A DNA stretch of 64,000 nucleotides. Source: Sipunculus nudus (Eukaryota > Annelida > Sipuncula > Golfingiida > Sipunculidae). The position numbers were made by a program, and so were the translations under genes. Under the pieces are notes generated by a model that saw nothing but the letters and a program-made list of their open reading frames with translations, made no database searches and was not told the DNA's origin. The stretch is taken from positions 77,788,643-77,852,642 of the forward strand of contig CM049307.1 in the NCBI GenBank assembly GCA_026874595.1. The letters are read 5' to 3'. Positions 8,449-16,664 of this stretch are shown here, piece by piece; position 1 is the first letter of the stretch, and every line of letters begins with the position of its first letter.

Positions 8449-9585
8449 TCAGCATTCATCTATATCGCTTTCCTCCGACGTTTCTTTGCCGCATTTCTTA
8501 ATGTAATTCAAAAGGATTTCAGCTGTTTCCTGTTGGTTTTTCATCATAGCTGACTGTATGGGTGTCCAGCCGTCGGACGACTTAACGTGTACGTCTGCGC
8601 CGCATCTCTCGATCAGGCACCGAACCATGGTACTCAAACCGGCTGCAGCTGCTATGTGCAGTGCCGTTCTGCCACTGCGGGTTTCCCGTTGGTTTACGTC
8701 CGCTCCCAACTTGTTTACCAGGTGAACCGTCAGTTCCTCCACCCCGCAAGCTGCTGCGAGGTGCATAAATCCCAGACCTTCCTTGTTTACCGCGTCCATG
8801 TCTTGAGGTAACTTGGTGAACGGCACAAAGTATGAGATGTTCAACATCTCTTCCCCCAGGACTGCTGTCAGGCATTTAACGGTCGACAGGTCACCTCGTG
8901 CGCAGGCTATGTGGAGGGGCGTGTTACCATCTGAGTCCCGAGCCTCTAAAACAGCACCGTGCATGACCAGTTGCCTTGCCAAGCATGCCTGTCCTTTCAT
9001 GACAGCCAAGTGGAGGCACGTTCGGCCTTTCTTGTTGGGAATGTTCAACACAGCATAGCATTCCTGTCCTTTCACATAGCAGCTCGGTCCTTTCAGCCCT
9101 GCAAGTATACGGGAAGCCACATCATACCTACCCTCTTCGATTAGCCTGTGCAGCGCAGTCCTCCCAGTTTCGTCTGTGCGACGCAACTGTTCCTGAGTGT
9201 ATCTTTCTCCCGCGCCTGTGTTCTTAACATCGGGTACCACGCCTGCGTCTGCTTCTGACAGCACGCAGTCATTCATACTACACGCCATGTCTTCCATGTC
9301 AGAATCGTCATCCATCTCTTCACTGAAACCTACGTCGTCGTCATCAACCGGAACACCGGCGTAGAACGCGGCTAGTGCTGCTGCTGCGCGTGGGTTTGCG
9401 CGTGCCATCTGGAGCGACTCATCCATAAGGCCACGGTGAATATGTCCTGGAAGTTCCTGCTGAAAACTCCATCCTACGGCTCCTAAATCATCGTCAGCGT
9501 CATCTTCTTCGTCGTCCATGTTATGTATATTGTCTAACATCCGTTGAAAGCGCGGGTTTTCCCTGTTAAACCGCTCTCGTGACAT
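8449..9585 (-). CDS. IkappaB-like ankyrin-repeat protein 3 (378 aa)
   Basis: It starts at ATG 9585, with a TAATAAAA element at 9636-9643 as a weak TATA. The N-terminal 115 residues are strikingly acidic (DDEEDDADDD near residue 25, DDDDVGFSEEMDDDSDMED near 80-100). Ankyrin repeats follow: GRTALHRLIEEGR, GRTCLHLAVMKGQ, GNTPLHIACARGD, a spacer, EGLGFMHLAAACG, GRTALHIAAAAG and DGWTPIQSAM. The tail is Ser/Glu/Asp-rich. The core matches IkappaB/Cactus topology as in the two downstream paralogues. The acidic N-terminus is unique to this copy and could be a nuclear-protein or transactivation-type surface (speculation). No DSGxxS motif is seen. All three genes point the same way, consistent with tandem duplication and divergence. 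Confidence 0.85.
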   Translation of the reverse strand: MSRERFNRENPRFQRMLDNIHNMDDEEDDADDDLGAVGWSFQQELPGHIHRGLMDESLQMARANPRAAAALAAFYAGVPVDDDDVGFSEEMDDDSDMEDMACSMNDCVLSEADAGVVPDVKNTGAGERYTQEQLRRTDETGRTALHRLIEEGRYDVASRILAGLKGPSCYVKGQECYAVLNIPNKKGRTCLHLAVMKGQACLARQLVMHGAVLEARDSDGNTPLHIACARGDLSTVKCLTAVLGEEMLNISYFVPFTKLPQDMDAVNKEGLGFMHLAAACGVEELTVHLVNKLGADVNQRETRSGRTALHIAAAAGLSTMVRCLIERCGADVHVKSSDGWTPIQSAMMKNQQETAEILLNYIKKCGKETSEESDIDEC

Positions 9586-9763
9586 TGCTGAAACACGCCT
9601 GTATTACAGTGTGACCGTGTCGATTGCACTGTGGGTTTTATTAGTATTCGTCGGCTGACGACATGTGGCCCGTCCGTGTTTCAGTGCAAAGTCTGGTCAA
9701 GACGGGGCGTAGCTGTACACGTGCAACGCAAATACATGCGACATTGACTCCGCCCACGGCATG

Positions 9764-9798
9764 TGACGTCAAACGCCAGTCACCCGCTTGCTTATAAA
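9764..9798 (+). promoter_or_regulatory. CRE plus TATA box of the 9909 gene
   Basis: A perfect CRE palindrome TGACGTCA (9764-9771) lies 22 bases upstream of TATAAA (9793-9798). Transcription would start near 9823, and the ATG at 9909 follows. Confidence 0.65.
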
Positions 9799-9908
9799 GC
9801 TAGACTCATTTCGTTCAGTGCGGTCCAGACAGGAGGAGGCGTCGTGATTGACGACACGCACAACCGCTCGGTTGTCTTTATATCATTATACAGCAAAGTC
9901 GGTGTGTC

Positions 9909-10376
9909 ATGGGTGCCATGTTCAGCAGGTCTCGGCATTACGTTACCCACGAAGACCCCGAAGATGTTAATGACGTCGTTCATAACGAAACTTCCCAAGT
10001 ACAGTGGTACATCGGAGAAGGCGAACCAACGCATGAGAATACAATCTCTAGCACACTGGACCGTGCTACGTGCAGGGAGGAACGTTCTACGCTTGAACAG
10101 GCGGAGAAGTCTGACACAAGCATGACAGATGGTGGTGAAACGAGTACACGAGCACGCACACTCCGCCGTCGCGGGAGAGGACGTCGAAACCCATTGTCGG
10201 GCCACACGCCGGACCAGACCCAGAGTTCCTGGACACCACGTACAGCGGAAGTGATGGTTGGGAGGTTACAAAAAATGACGCAACTGTTGCATGAGATGAG
10301 GGAAGACCTAACACAGATGGACAGGATCTTGTCCGAAATGACACCGGGAAAGGTCGAGGTCTCCAAAAAAGAGTAA
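9909..10376 (+). CDS. Small basic/coiled-coil protein (155 aa), unknown
   Basis: It lies in a complete transcription unit: CRE and TATA (9764-9798), ATG 9909 and AATAAA at 10469-10474. The N-terminal half is acidic and polar without a signal peptide. An Arg-rich stretch (RARTLRRRGRGRR, about residues 81-93) could be a nuclear localisation or nucleic-acid-binding signal. The last 45 residues form an amphipathic heptad-like helix (LQKMTQLLHEMREDLTQMDRIL), suggesting self-association. No family is recognised. It is transcribed divergently from ankyrin gene 3, sharing the 9586-9908 interval. A second Met at residue 4 is possible, but the first has a good context (TCATGG). Confidence 0.7.
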   Translation: MGAMFSRSRHYVTHEDPEDVNDVVHNETSQVQWYIGEGEPTHENTISSTLDRATCREERSTLEQAEKSDTSMTDGGETSTRARTLRRRGRGRRNPLSGHTPDQTQSSWTPRTAEVMVGRLQKMTQLLHEMREDLTQMDRILSEMTPGKVEVSKKE

Positions 10377-10940
10377 CACAGGTCGGACATGCATGGTTCT
10401 CCGTTTCATTGTACCTGACAGTGTTTTGTTACCGAAGTACTGCGTGATGAAGCATGTAATTAAACCAAAATAAACACAACTTTGATATTATTGAGTGTAT
10501 TTTTCGTACTGATACCTACCATACGTTTCCATGCATGCATACATATAACCTTCATGTGCACGTAACATACACCGGGAGCTCCCCCGCTTTTTTTCCTGTT
10601 GCGATGCCTTTGGTGCGTGATTCATGTTTGTGTGTGTGTGTGATTCATGTATGTGAGTGTGTGTAAATGTGGCATGCGTAAAGAAGGACAGACACCCGTT
10701 AAAGCAGGACAATATTTTTACTGCGTGCAAATCAAGCATACATACAAAACAATACACATGGCGCTGAGATGAAGCACAGTATTTGACGTGACGGAAAGGA
10801 CAGTGACTTTACAAACAATATTAATTCGCCTTTAAGAAGAAATGTTAATTCGTTTGAATTTCAATTCAAATTAGTCCATGCTCTTTTTCCAACAAAGCAT
10901 TAAGGCCGTCGACTGGATATAAACTGTTTTTTTTTATTAT
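10377..10940. other. Intergenic interval with TG repeats and AT-rich inverted repeat
   Basis: AATAAA for the upstream gene lies at 10469-10474. TG-rich simple sequence lies at about 10626-10668. A short inverted repeat TTTGAATT-TC-AATTCAAA lies at 10853-10870 in an AT-rich stretch. TTTATT at 10933-10938 is the minus-strand poly(A) signal of the next gene. No gene is supported. Confidence 0.4.
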
Positions 10941-11723
10941 CTATACGTTTTCTCCACTGGAATGCTCGTCCTGGTGACGTCGTTTCCGTGACTTTGCGTT
11001 TTTACGTGTACGCGTTTTATGTTTTCTGTCGCCGTGAGTGTCTCTTGAGCGTTTTCTACGGGTGCCGTGTGTACTGGTTGATACGACAGGGATGGGGCGC
11101 GTGCATGTGTTGCCTGAGTAATGGGCGTCATCAGGCGTAGTGTTCTCTGTCGCGTATTCACTCGAGTATCTCGACGCGTATCCTGTCAGGTATCTCGTTG
11201 CGTGCAATAGACGTAGCAGCACACGCCAGTGCGCGCAGTCCTTGAGATAACGCGGGTCTTCCGGTTTAAAACCACGCCTCTCTCCTGTCCAGGACACGAA
11301 GTACAGACACTCACCTTCTAAAAGCTGACAGGAACGTGTAAGCTGCAACCCCTTTGTTCTCACGAGCAGCGGGAGGTTGCTCATGTACGAACATCCCAAC
11401 ATTCTGCATATGCTTTGCATATACGGCATCATGTAGCATATATACGTGTCCTTGTGCAGCAGGCAGGAACGTCCTGCGTGGAATCTGTCCTCGTGTTCTT
11501 TGCGATGCCAGATGTCGCCGAAATTCCTTCTGCACACAGAACAGGCGGAGATCGGGTCAGCGAACCAAGGCAGATGAGATACAACAACATGCGAGCGGAG
11601 GCATGATACCGAAACCCCGCAGATGCAGCAAACCTCTAGCTCTGGAGCAGTACGTCCCCCTTCTTTCTTCTCAAACATGCTTGTGTAGTCATCGGACAGC
11701 TCTAGTATATCATCCATTTTCAT
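10941..11723 (-). CDS. Cys/His-rich (zinc-finger-like) basic-tail protein (260 aa)
   Basis: Extension to 11756 needs a GTG codon; the first ATG is 11723 (next at 11717). A minus-strand TATATAAT lies at 11821-11828. Near the N-terminus two C2H2-like modules are visible: CCICGVSVSCLRSHVVVSH and CSVCRRNFGDIWHRKEHEDRFH. A middle Cys-containing domain follows. The last 45 residues are highly basic (RRKRSRDTHGDRKHKTRTRK and more), typical of a nuclear localisation or nucleic-acid-binding tail. It is probably a nuclear zinc-binding regulator; the family is not recognised. AATAAA (minus, 10933-10938) lies three bases after the stop. The upstream neighbour on the same strand is also Cys-rich, so the two may be distant relatives. 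Confidence 0.7.
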   Translation of the reverse strand: MKMDDILELSDDYTSMFEKKEGGRTAPELEVCCICGVSVSCLRSHVVVSHLPWFADPISACSVCRRNFGDIWHRKEHEDRFHAGRSCLLHKDTYICYMMPYMQSICRMLGCSYMSNLPLLVRTKGLQLTRSCQLLEGECLYFVSWTGERRGFKPEDPRYLKDCAHWRVLLRLLHATRYLTGYASRYSSEYATENTTPDDAHYSGNTCTRPIPVVSTSTHGTRRKRSRDTHGDRKHKTRTRKNAKSRKRRHQDEHSSGENV

Positions 11724-11849
11724 ATATGTATGCACGGATGAAGGCACACTGCACACGAAGTGATAACCTTGACAGTCTCACTCTGTATTGACGTCTGAGC
11801 TTACTCCAACCACTACATATATTATATATGCACGTACGATACGCTTACG

Positions 11850-12401
11850 TCAGCATGAAGACCACGCTCGACATGTACATCCACTCCTGTACCGCGTACG
11901 GTTCTGTAGTATAGGTAAACCGATCTCGCGCCTGTACAAAACGGTCACTGCATTTACAGGCCTGTGCATCCAGTAACGGGACACCTTCTCATGAAATCGT
12001 CTAGCGCGTCTTTCACCGCATGCCAGGTCTGTAAGCCAGACCGATTTTCCCAACAGCCGTTTCCATTCGACATCAGTTACACACGGCACCTGCATCCTAT
12101 CGCACTGCCATCCGCAAAACACACAAGGAAAACAGGAGTAACCCAAGATTTCACCATAGATGTGAGGAGCACGAATATCACCTACCAGATGAAATAAGGA
12201 GGCACATCCGTCCAATGGTTCGATGCAGACGCATAACAGGCAATCCAGTGACTCATCTAGCGTGCTGTGTTCTCCTGGAAAATGATGGCTTCCAGGAGAG
12301 CATGGTCGATTAGTGTCATACGTCTTCCTGTGTCCGCACAAGACGCACGTGTCATAATTTTCATGTGTCGCCGCAGGGTACATGTGAACGAAAACAGCCA
12401 T
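11850..12401 (-). CDS. Cys-rich zinc-binding-like protein (183 aa)
   Basis: The open frame extends to 12530, but a strong TATAAAAG (minus, 12455-12462) sits inside that extension. The ATG at 12401 lies 60 bases downstream in a near-perfect Kozak context (CACCATGG), so I start there (MAVFVHMYP). It contains CxxC pairs (CVLCGHRK, CLLCVCIE, CVFCGWQCD) with intervening His residues, consistent with two or three zinc sites. The C-terminal third is basic with aromatic residues. No family is recognised. It shares strand and Cys/His character with the gene at 10941-11723. With no clear own poly(A) signal, it may be 3' co-terminal with that gene. Confidence 0.7.
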   Translation of the reverse strand: MAVFVHMYPAATHENYDTCVLCGHRKTYDTNRPCSPGSHHFPGEHSTLDESLDCLLCVCIEPLDGCASLFHLVGDIRAPHIYGEILGYSCFPCVFCGWQCDRMQVPCVTDVEWKRLLGKSVWLTDLACGERRARRFHEKVSRYWMHRPVNAVTVLYRREIGLPILQNRTRYRSGCTCRAWSSC

Positions 12402-12454
12402 GGTGACCAGTCGAAATGCATGCGAGTCTGAGGGGTTAGTTCTTTGTTTGTACA

Positions 12455-12462
12455 CTTTTATA
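12455..12462 (-). promoter_or_regulatory. TATA box of the 11850-12401 gene
   Basis: TATAAAAG on the minus strand is the strongest TATA match in this part. It fixes the start at 12401 rather than 12530. Confidence 0.7.
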
Positions 12463-12602
12463 TCATCGTCGGCCAAATAAATTGCGCCCCATAACTGTAT
12501 ATCACAAAGAGAAGCAAAAGCGTGATTCATTTTCTGTGCATCAGGTTACCTCCAAAGCATGATTCGTCCTCAGCTCTGTCCAGCTGGACATCCATCTTCT
12601 AT

Positions 12603-13553
12603 TCATTCTGTGGATTTTTTTGGACCAGCAGTTCCCTGTGCAACATCCAACGGCCTCTCAGACGGTTTTTTGATCATTTCCACAGATACCCCCGAATGCG
12701 ATTCCCCTGCAGGCTTCCCAAGTTTGTCCAGTTTGTCATGATTTTCGGATACCCATTGCTGGCATTCAGAGCATGCACAAAAAAAAGACGATCCGTTGGA
12801 GAAATTTGCTAACTTAACAGGTATAGCTCCTGATGGGCCTTCCACTAATGCATCAAATTTCTCCACAATAGTCGGAGCTGGGTTGCGTGCAGTCGCACCT
12901 GTTTTAGTCGCACCTTGTTTTGCCGCACCTTGTTTTGCCGCACCTTGTTTTGCCGCACCTGTTTTTGCCGCACCTTGTTTAGCCGCACCTTGTTTTCCCT
13001 TCTGTTCCTGTTCCAACTTTTTTGTGGGCGGTAAGAACACATGAATGGTGAGGTCTGATGCTCCATCTCCTACGTCCTTTTCATCAGGTTTGTCGGCCTT
13101 TTGTTCACGCGATTCAGCTGTTTGTGCAGGTTTGTCGGTCTTTTTGTCACGTGATTCAGCTGTTTGTGCAGGGTTGTCGGTCTTTTTGTCACGTGATTCA
13201 GCTGTTTGTGCAGCTGCTGCTGCTGCTGCTTTAGGGGCATCGTTACGTTCACATTCGTTTTTCTTGTCGTGTCCAGAATCACACTGGGACTGTATAGGAC
13301 GTGACGCTCCCTCTTCTAACTTTTCAACCCGGTCTGTCAAATCGGAAACACGTTTGTTCAGGCTGTCGATGTGTTTCTTGAGTCTTCCTTCCATTCGGTC
13401 GAGTCCGGAGTGGATCATTTGCTCGGTCTGCTTACGATTTAGCTTCTGGTGCATAATGGGACGCACAATCTGCTTGTCTGTCCTTTTGTCACGGGCTGCG
13501 ATTTCCTCTTTCGTCTGAAGTGTAAACATGTCGTTCCCCTCGGCGCGATCCAT
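12603..13553 (-). CDS. Coiled-coil protein with Lys/Ala repeats (316 aa)
   Basis: The frame extends to 13583 only with a GTG codon. A TATA-like TATTTAAG (minus, 13603-13610) would put the transcript start near 13580, so ATG 13553 is the start. Residues about 45-85 form a coiled coil (LDRMEGRLKKHIDSLNKRVSDL and beyond). Next is an Ala run, then three copies of a 14-residue unit AQTAESRDKKTDNP, then seven or so pentapeptides KQGAA/KTGAA resembling histone-H1-like tails. The C-terminus has a small CxCxxC motif (FFCACSECQQW). The basic repeats suggest DNA/RNA binding or condensation; oligomerisation through the coil is likely (inference). Repeat expansion at DNA level is recent, with 42 bp and 15 bp periods. 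No family is recognised. Confidence 0.7.
   Translation of the reverse strand: MDRAEGNDMFTLQTKEEIAARDKRTDKQIVRPIMHQKLNRKQTEQMIHSGLDRMEGRLKKHIDSLNKRVSDLTDRVEKLEEGASRPIQSQCDSGHDKKNECERNDAPKAAAAAAAQTAESRDKKTDNPAQTAESRDKKTDKPAQTAESREQKADKPDEKDVGDGASDLTIHVFLPPTKKLEQEQKGKQGAAKQGAAKTGAAKQGAAKQGAAKQGATKTGATARNPAPTIVEKFDALVEGPSGAIPVKLANFSNGSSFFCACSECQQWVSENHDKLDKLGKPAGESHSGVSVEMIKKPSERPLDVAQGTAGPKKSTE
12895..13215. repeat. In-gene minisatellites (15 bp and 42 bp units)
   Basis: The KQGAA-encoding 15 bp units lie at about 12895-12995. The AQTAESRDKKTDNP-encoding 42 bp units lie at about 13085-13215. Both stay in frame, so copy number can vary without breaking the gene. Confidence 0.75.
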
Positions 13554-13602
13554 CGTGTAGAGAGACTGTAGCGTGTCTGCCACACTCCCCCTCGCGCCAA
13601 CG

Positions 13603-13610
13603 CTTAAATA
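13603..13610 (-). promoter_or_regulatory. TATA-like box of the 12603-13553 gene
   Basis: TATTTAAG on the minus strand lies about 55 bases before ATG 13553. An AP-1 site TGAGTCA follows upstream at 13622-13628. Confidence 0.5.
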
Positions 13611-13788
13611 CCCTTCAAGGCTGAGTCATGCACCACGAGTCATGCACCGCGGGAGTGTCAAGCGACTTGTTTACACTGGAGAACACAAGAGCCGAGGCGG
13701 TCACGTGAGCTGAACAAACGAAAAAAAGCAATTCATGTCACAGTACCGGTTAATCGTCTGCAGCACGTCAACGTTCCTATGAGGCAAT

Positions 13789-14328
13789 TTACAAGCGCAT
13801 CAGGTCATACCCTAGTTTTTGCACTGTCTCAGTGATTGGAGAAGCCAAGTCCGGAGAGTCGGTGTAATGTAGGATGGCTTCGAGGATGATCCAATCTTCG
13901 AGGGGCCGTCGTTCCATGTGCGACATGAACTGCGATCGCTGCTTCCTCAAAACAGGAGTCTTTTCCGTGATGATGTCTAACGTGGTTTTGCTGATGATTC
14001 CCCAGTGGAGGGCGTACTGAACCTCGTCGGGGACGTGCAGGAATACACGTTTCTCTGCCTGCACAAACGGCAGTCGCACGTCTCGGGACAGTTTCCTAAC
14101 GAACTTCTCATTCACCTGGTAACGCTTTCTGATCTCGTCCGCATGTGTTGGGCCGTGGGGGTACTTCTGCAGTAGCGCCCGCAAGTCCGCATTCTGTCCT
14201 GTGCCGCTCGAGCGGACGGCTTGCTCGTAACTAGGCGGAGGCTCATGTATATAGGCCTGCCTGTAAGGAGGCAAAGCAATGTTAGGTAGCGGTAGATCTG
14301 CGCAGTTCACTGTGCTGTTTGATGCCAT
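13789..14328 (-). CDS. PPxY-containing protein (179 aa), member of a head-to-head pair
   Basis: TATAAG (minus, 14370-14375) puts the transcript start near 14345, so ATG 14328 (MASNSTVNC) is preferred over ATG 14358. The N-terminal 40 residues are Pro/Tyr-rich and include EPPPSYEQAV, a consensus PPxY motif (residues 31-34) of the kind that recruits Nedd4-type WW-domain ubiquitin ligases, used by many viral proteins for budding. The rest is a compact charged alpha-helical-looking domain (about 60-179) with no recognised family. Its promoter, leader and first ~20 codons are homologous to those of the divergent gene at 14942, revealing an inverted duplication. The bodies of the two proteins have diverged beyond recognition. 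Confidence 0.7.
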   Translation of the reverse strand: MASNSTVNCADLPLPNIALPPYRQAYIHEPPPSYEQAVRSSGTGQNADLRALLQKYPHGPTHADEIRKRYQVNEKFVRKLSRDVRLPFVQAEKRVFLHVPDEVQYALHWGIISKTTLDIITEKTPVLRKQRSQFMSHMERRPLEDWIILEAILHYTDSPDLASPITETVQKLGYDLMRL

Positions 14329-14941
14329 TATCGACCGAGGAATGACAACCGGGACCATGTGCCTCGTAACTTATACGTTATGAGGAAAGTCGTATCACAC
14401 TGTGCGGGCAGCAGCCCTAACAAACCACACACGTTCACCAAGTCATACACACGTTTGTCCTGTGTCCTTAATCCGTCACATACACCCGTAAACAAGCTCA
14501 TTAATCTTTCCTTGTCTGCCACGTCACGGCCTTGAAAACGTAGCAAGTTGTTTACGTATTGTTAGAACTACCGTTGTTTCCTACTGCTCCATGACCTGAA
14601 CCCGTCACATTAACCCGTAAACAAGCCAATCAATCATTTCCTTGTCTGACACGTCACGTCCTTGAAAACGTAGTAAACCAGGACTGATCAGTCATGTTGA
14701 TAACCGGTGACTGTGATACTTCCCGGACACAGGAGAGACGTTTGTGTCGTGGCTGTTGTGCTCACGTCTGTTGCGTGTGCAGTATGAATTATTTGTGCCC
14801 CCCCCCCCCCCACTTACACCACACGTATAAAAGTTTCTCGGTGTCTCATGCAGAACCATACCAGTGTGGCAGCCCCTTCTGGCCACAGGAGTTATCAGTT
14901 AAAATACACACGTGGTCCTGGCTGCCATTCCTCAGTCTACC
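14329..14941. promoter_or_regulatory. Divergent promoter region with inverted 130 bp repeat units
   Basis: TATA boxes face away from each other: TATAAG (minus) at 14370-14375 and TATAAAAG (plus) at 14826-14833. Between them lie about two copies (about 14470-14546 and 14547-14676) of the 129-130 bp repeat found in the opposite orientation at 15742-16165. A C tract lies at about 14799-14811. Several GTAAACAA/TTGTTTAC forkhead-like octamers occur. Confidence 0.6.
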
Positions 14942-15499
14942 ATGGCATTGAAGAGCATCGGACAGTGCGGAGATCCCTCGTTACCAACTGCGCCTCCACC
15001 ACAAACTGTGCCCTCGCCTAGTGATGAAGAGATCGTCGACCCCACCGGTCAACCAACCCAAGATGGTTGGCAATGTCTGCACTGTCAAACCCTGTTTAGG
15101 AGGTGGGACTGGATACTCGGCCGCATTCCGGCACAGTCCCGGTTCATCCGGCACGTTTGGGGGGAATGGGACTGTTACAAGGACTATTACGACAACGGCC
15201 GATTAACTATGTGCAAGGGCGTAGCCGACTGGTGGAAAGAACAGTTTGTTCGGCACTGTTTCCCGTCTTACGCCCGGGAGATCAATCTCCGCCACTTCAG
15301 ATTGGGTGTCAGGTACGACGGGCTTCCCTGTCTCGTATCCGTGAACGACACACCTGGTCAACAGTACTACATGGCATGGTTTGCGAAAAGGCGGATGAAA
15401 AAAGGGAAGGTACCACCGAAGGCTGCTTCTGTCCTGATAGACCACGACGTAACGGTGGTCGAGACGAAGGATGTTGGTACCAGTGAGGACGCTGCGTAA
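14942..15499 (+). CDS. Unknown protein (185 aa), member of a head-to-head pair
   Basis: The frame extends upstream only to a GTG at 14912. ATG 14942 has a perfect Kozak context (ACCATGG) and lies about 115 bases from TATAAAAG (14826-14833). The Pro-rich N-terminus (MALKSIGQCGDPSLPTAPPP) parallels that of the divergent neighbour. The body is rich in Trp, Tyr and Cys (WQCLHC, WDWILGRIP, WGEWDCYKDYY, VADWWKEQF, RHCF), suggesting a folded domain with possible metal site(s). A basic patch (FAKRRMKKGK) precedes an acidic tail. No family is recognised, and no signal peptide or membrane segment is seen. It is followed by the 129 bp repeats after about 240 bases; no AATAAA is evident. Confidence 0.7.
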   Translation: MALKSIGQCGDPSLPTAPPPQTVPSPSDEEIVDPTGQPTQDGWQCLHCQTLFRRWDWILGRIPAQSRFIRHVWGEWDCYKDYYDNGRLTMCKGVADWWKEQFVRHCFPSYAREINLRHFRLGVRYDGLPCLVSVNDTPGQQYYMAWFAKRRMKKGKVPPKAASVLIDHDVTVVETKDVGTSEDAA

Positions 15500-15741
15500 G
15501 ATGCGTGTGACGCCAAGTATGGTGAACAAGCGTTTGACAGATGTATTGTATATGACGTGAGCGTGTAAAACCGAATGTTTATAACACTTGACCAGATTGC
15601 CGAGTCATGCATATGTTTTCACGCCACAAGTTAAAACGAAACGAATGACTCATATTGTGTACAGGAATCAGTGCTGCAGCCCAGTACATGTCATCGTGAC
15701 AGGTGTAGAGCATTGCATAACTAGAGCGTATACTTTCAACG

Positions 15742-16165
15742 TGCTACGTTTTCAAGGACGTGGTGTGGCAGACAAGAGATGATTAATAGTCTTGTTTACG
15801 GGTGAATGTGACATATTCAGGCCTCAGAGCAGTATGAAACCAGGATAGCTTGATACATACGTAAACAAGATGCTACGTTTTCAAGGACGCAACGTGTCAG
15901 ACAAGAGATGATTGATTGTCCTGTTTACAGGTGAATGTGACATATTCAGGTCACAGAGCAGTATGAAACCAGGATAGCTTGATACATACGTAAACAACAT
16001 GCTACGTTTTCAAGGCCGTGATGTGGCAGACAAGAGATGATTCATTGTATTGTTTACGGGTTATTGTGACTTATTCAGGTCACAGAACAGTATGAAACCA
16101 GGATAGCTTGAGACATACGTAAACAACCTGCTACGTTTCCAAGGACGAGATGTGTCAGAGAAGAC
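15742..16165 (+). repeat. 129 bp tandem repeat (3.3 copies)
   Basis: The unit TGCTACGTTTTCAAGGACG and following sequence starts at 15742, 15871, 16000 and 16129, an exact 129-base spacing; the last copy is cut short near 16165. Each unit carries one or two TTGTTTAC/GTAAACAA octamers. Inverted relatives lie at about 14470-14676. The units do not encode a conserved frame. Confidence 0.85.
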
Positions 16166-16664
16166 GGGTACAGCAAAAACCATTCGTCACCCAGATGTAT
16201 ATTTTAGGCACATCCAATGCGAATGCACGAACATCGTTTGAACAGCCAGATGTTATATGGATCTGATCAACCAGATACGACAAACATACTTATAGATGTT
16301 GATAACACTTGATACTTCCAAACTCAGAAAACGAAATTTTAAAAAAAATGCATATGTGACAATATTCCAAAAATGTGTCTAAAAACTTGTTTTACTCGTT
16401 ATTTTTAACAATGTTTTGCCTGAATATACGTCACTATATGTGTGGAACTTATCACATGGAACTTATATAATGAATAAAATATGAAAGTTTTCACGGTCTT
16501 CTTTATGCCATGATCATCCGCATATGTGATTCATGATCATTTTCTGATACATTTATAAATACATACAGACACACAAAACATCCAGTTAAATTAAAGTATG
16601 TAGTCCGCACAAATGTTGTTTCATGTGTGCAACATGAATCAGATAAATCCGTTGTCTATCTGAT
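16166..16664. other. Non-coding AT-rich interval
   Basis: This stretch between the 129 bp repeats and the palindrome has no gene. AATAAA occurs near 16473 and TGATCAT/ATGATCA motifs near 16510-16540, but no transcription unit can be drawn. Confidence 0.5.

Noticed and set aside
8219-8455. A 78-codon minus-strand ORF with a hydrophobic segment.
   Set aside because: It overlaps the end of ankyrin gene 3 and lies over the regulatory sites of ankyrin gene 2. No TATA or poly(A) signal fits.
10488-10757. An 89-codon minus-strand ORF with His/Thr repeats.
   Set aside because: The repeats come from a TG-rich simple sequence. It has no promoter and no recognised domain.
14328-14546. A minus-strand ORF containing LRFQGRDVADK, also seen in translation near 15,750.
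   Set aside because: The shared peptide comes from the 129 bp repeat. The frame is not kept across the copies, and the ORF runs through the TATA box of the 14328 gene.
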